A stretch of DNA of 6,990 nucleotides from JAPLST01 sp964397565. GTDB taxonomy: Bacteria > Auribacterota > UBA3054 > JAPLST01. The position numbers were made by a program, and so were the translations under genes. The notes below the pieces were generated by a model. It saw only the letters and a program-made list of their open reading frames with translations, had not been told where the DNA came from and did no database searches. Where the stretch lies: assembly GCA_964397565.1 (NCBI GenBank), contig CAYNJC010000074.1, positions 1 to 6,990 on the forward strand, in the 5' to 3' direction. Below, piece by piece: positions 6,397-6,990 of this stretch (the stretch's first letter is position 1; each line of letters starts with the position of its first letter).

Positions 6397-6739
6397 TAGC
6401 GGGATATGGAAATCCCGCATCCCTTCAGCGGCACGGGCGTGCCGCGTTCCCCTCGGCGCTGCACGCAGCGAAGGGAACGCCGATCGTCCCGCCGTTGACG
6501 GGACTCCAAGCAGCCCGATCGGCTGAAGGTAGCTGCGATCTCCCGATCGCAGCCTTGCTAGCGGGATATGGAAATCCCGCATCCCTTCAGCGGCACGGGC
6601 GTGCCGCGTGCCCCTCGGCGCTGCGCGCAGCGAAGGGAACGCCGATCGTCCCGATCGGCTGAAGGTAGCTGCGATCTCTCGATCGCAGCCTTGCTGGCGG
6701 GACGGCACCGGCGTGCCGGTTCCGGGTTTTGCAGGCCAC

Positions 6740-6768
6740 TTGCCGCGCGCAGCGTGTTCTAGTACAAT
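6740..6768 (+). promoter_or_regulatory. Candidate sigma70 promoter reading into the right-hand element
   Basis: On the plus strand TTGCCG (6740-6745, 4 of 6) is followed after 17 bases by TACAAT (6763-6768, 5 of 6). The predicted start, near 6775, coincides with an ATG at 6775-6777 that opens a 46-codon frame across the element, ending at 6915. A transcript from here would be leaderless, or a small structured RNA containing the element's hairpins. Nothing shows that the frame is translated: it has no ribosome binding site and an Arg/Pro-rich composition. Confidence 0.4.
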
Positions 6769-6789
6769 AGCCGCATGCAACAATCCTAT

Positions 6790-6918
6790 GTAGTAATGAG
6801 TGCGCGTTCTACTTTGCAGCATCCTTGTAGCCGCCCGCGGCGAGGGCGGCTTCTGCAGCCGCGGTCAGCGCCCGCGGCCACAATTGAAATGCCAACAAGC
6901 AAGCGCACTCATTAGTAA
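6790..6918 (+). mobile_element. 129-bp MITE/REP-like element with terminal inverted repeats
   Basis: The ends, 6790-6805 and 6903-6918, are inverted copies matching at 14 of 16 positions, with TAATGAGTGCGC exact in both. Inside, GTAG (6827-6830) directly precedes a stem of CCGCCC (6831-6836) with GGGCGG (6844-6849), loop 6837-6843. Positions 6791-6867 are the inverted partner of 849-925. There is no coding capacity for a transposase, so it would have to be mobilised in trans. GTAG plus hairpin is the signature of RAYT-type REPs, while terminal inverted repeats point to a DDE-type MITE; I cannot decide between them. No clear target-site duplication is visible. Confidence 0.65.
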
Positions 6919-6990
6919 TTTACAATTTACAATTTACGATGAACGATGAACGATGAACGATGAACGATGAACGATGAACGATGAACGATG
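6918..6990. repeat. ATTTACA to ATGAACG heptamer array running off the window
   Basis: Three units of ATTTACA type (6918-6938, the third ending in G) pass without loss of phase into seven exact ATGAACG units (6939-6987) and a partial eighth at the window edge. The array begins at the last base of the neighbouring terminal inverted repeat. Its full length lies outside the window. Confidence 0.9.

Larger units (their letters stand above)
6009..6720. repeat. Four-unit palindrome array (REP-like) upstream of the operon
   Basis: Units begin with GAAGGGAACGCC at 6009, 6231, 6470 and 6632, so their lengths (222, 239, 162 and about 89) differ while their parts are nearly identical. Each holds GTAG followed by CTGCGATC-loop-GATCGCAG (stems at 6045-6064, 6294-6313, 6533-6552 and 6669-6688). 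Other palindromes recur: GCGGGAT-6-ATCCCGC at 6149, 6399 and 6561; CGGCAC-4-GTGCCG at 6190, 6429, 6591 and 6703; CGCTGC-2-GCAGCG at 6218, 6457 and 6619. In the second unit the last one is enclosed by a further eight-base stem (6444-6451 with 6473-6480). The open frames running through the array are made of its repeats and are not genes. There is no CRISPR-like spacing. Confidence 0.85.

Noticed and set aside
6009..6720. Possible CRISPR array
   Set aside because: Units are 89-239 bases, contain several different palindromes, and have no constant-length unique spacers; no cas genes are present.
5906..6822. Several minus- and plus-strand frames with repeated peptide blocks such as ARSAEGSCDLPIAA
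   Set aside because: The peptide repeats are direct translations of the palindrome array in both strands and several frames; no initiation signals or families.

Overview
The window looks like an accessory or repeat-rich chromosomal segment of a GC-rich bacterium of the PVC group, most likely Kiritimatiellota or Verrucomicrobiota. The lineage call is an inference. It rests on a large secreted parallel beta-helix/PKD protein ending in a PEP-CTERM sorting signal, on that protein's N-terminal YVALDG...SWATAA..Q.AV motif, and on long seven-base repeat mosaics in the intergenic DNA.

Layout. Positions 1-290 hold no gene I can defend, only a promoter-like site reading left out of the window. Positions 292-745 are largely a mosaic of seven-base tandem words (GTGTAAG, TTGGATA-like, GCGTTCA, CCTCGGT, ACTGATC). 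Positions 695-968 carry small palindromic REP-like words and a 77-bp element. That element recurs inverted at 6791-6867, about 92% identical by hand alignment. Between the two copies lies one leftward (minus-strand) gene cluster at 983-5903. It is preceded by a good sigma70-type promoter (5945-5974) and, further upstream, by a palindrome array at 6009-6720. The right end holds a 129-bp MITE-like element with terminal inverted repeats (6790-6918), which runs straight into another seven-base array (6918-6990) that continues past the window.

Genes. In transcription order they are a 213-aa polytopic membrane protein (5903-5262), a 310-aa polytopic membrane protein resembling the DUF7544 type (5115-4183), and, 20 bp further on, a 1059-aa exported protein (4162-983). 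The last has a signal peptide, two tandem copies of [beta-helix, closing motif, PKD domain], and a C-terminal PEP-CTERM tag that should hand it to an exosortase encoded elsewhere. The layout suggests one transcription unit delivering a cell-surface or matrix protein with two envelope membrane proteins of unknown role. Any functional link between them is inference.

The most unusual content is non-coding. Seven-base arrays keep their period while the word changes. REP-type hairpins preceded by GTAG occur in both flanks. The palindrome array has stems that are identical in all copies but loops that vary. No transposase, RNA gene or CRISPR array is visible in the window.
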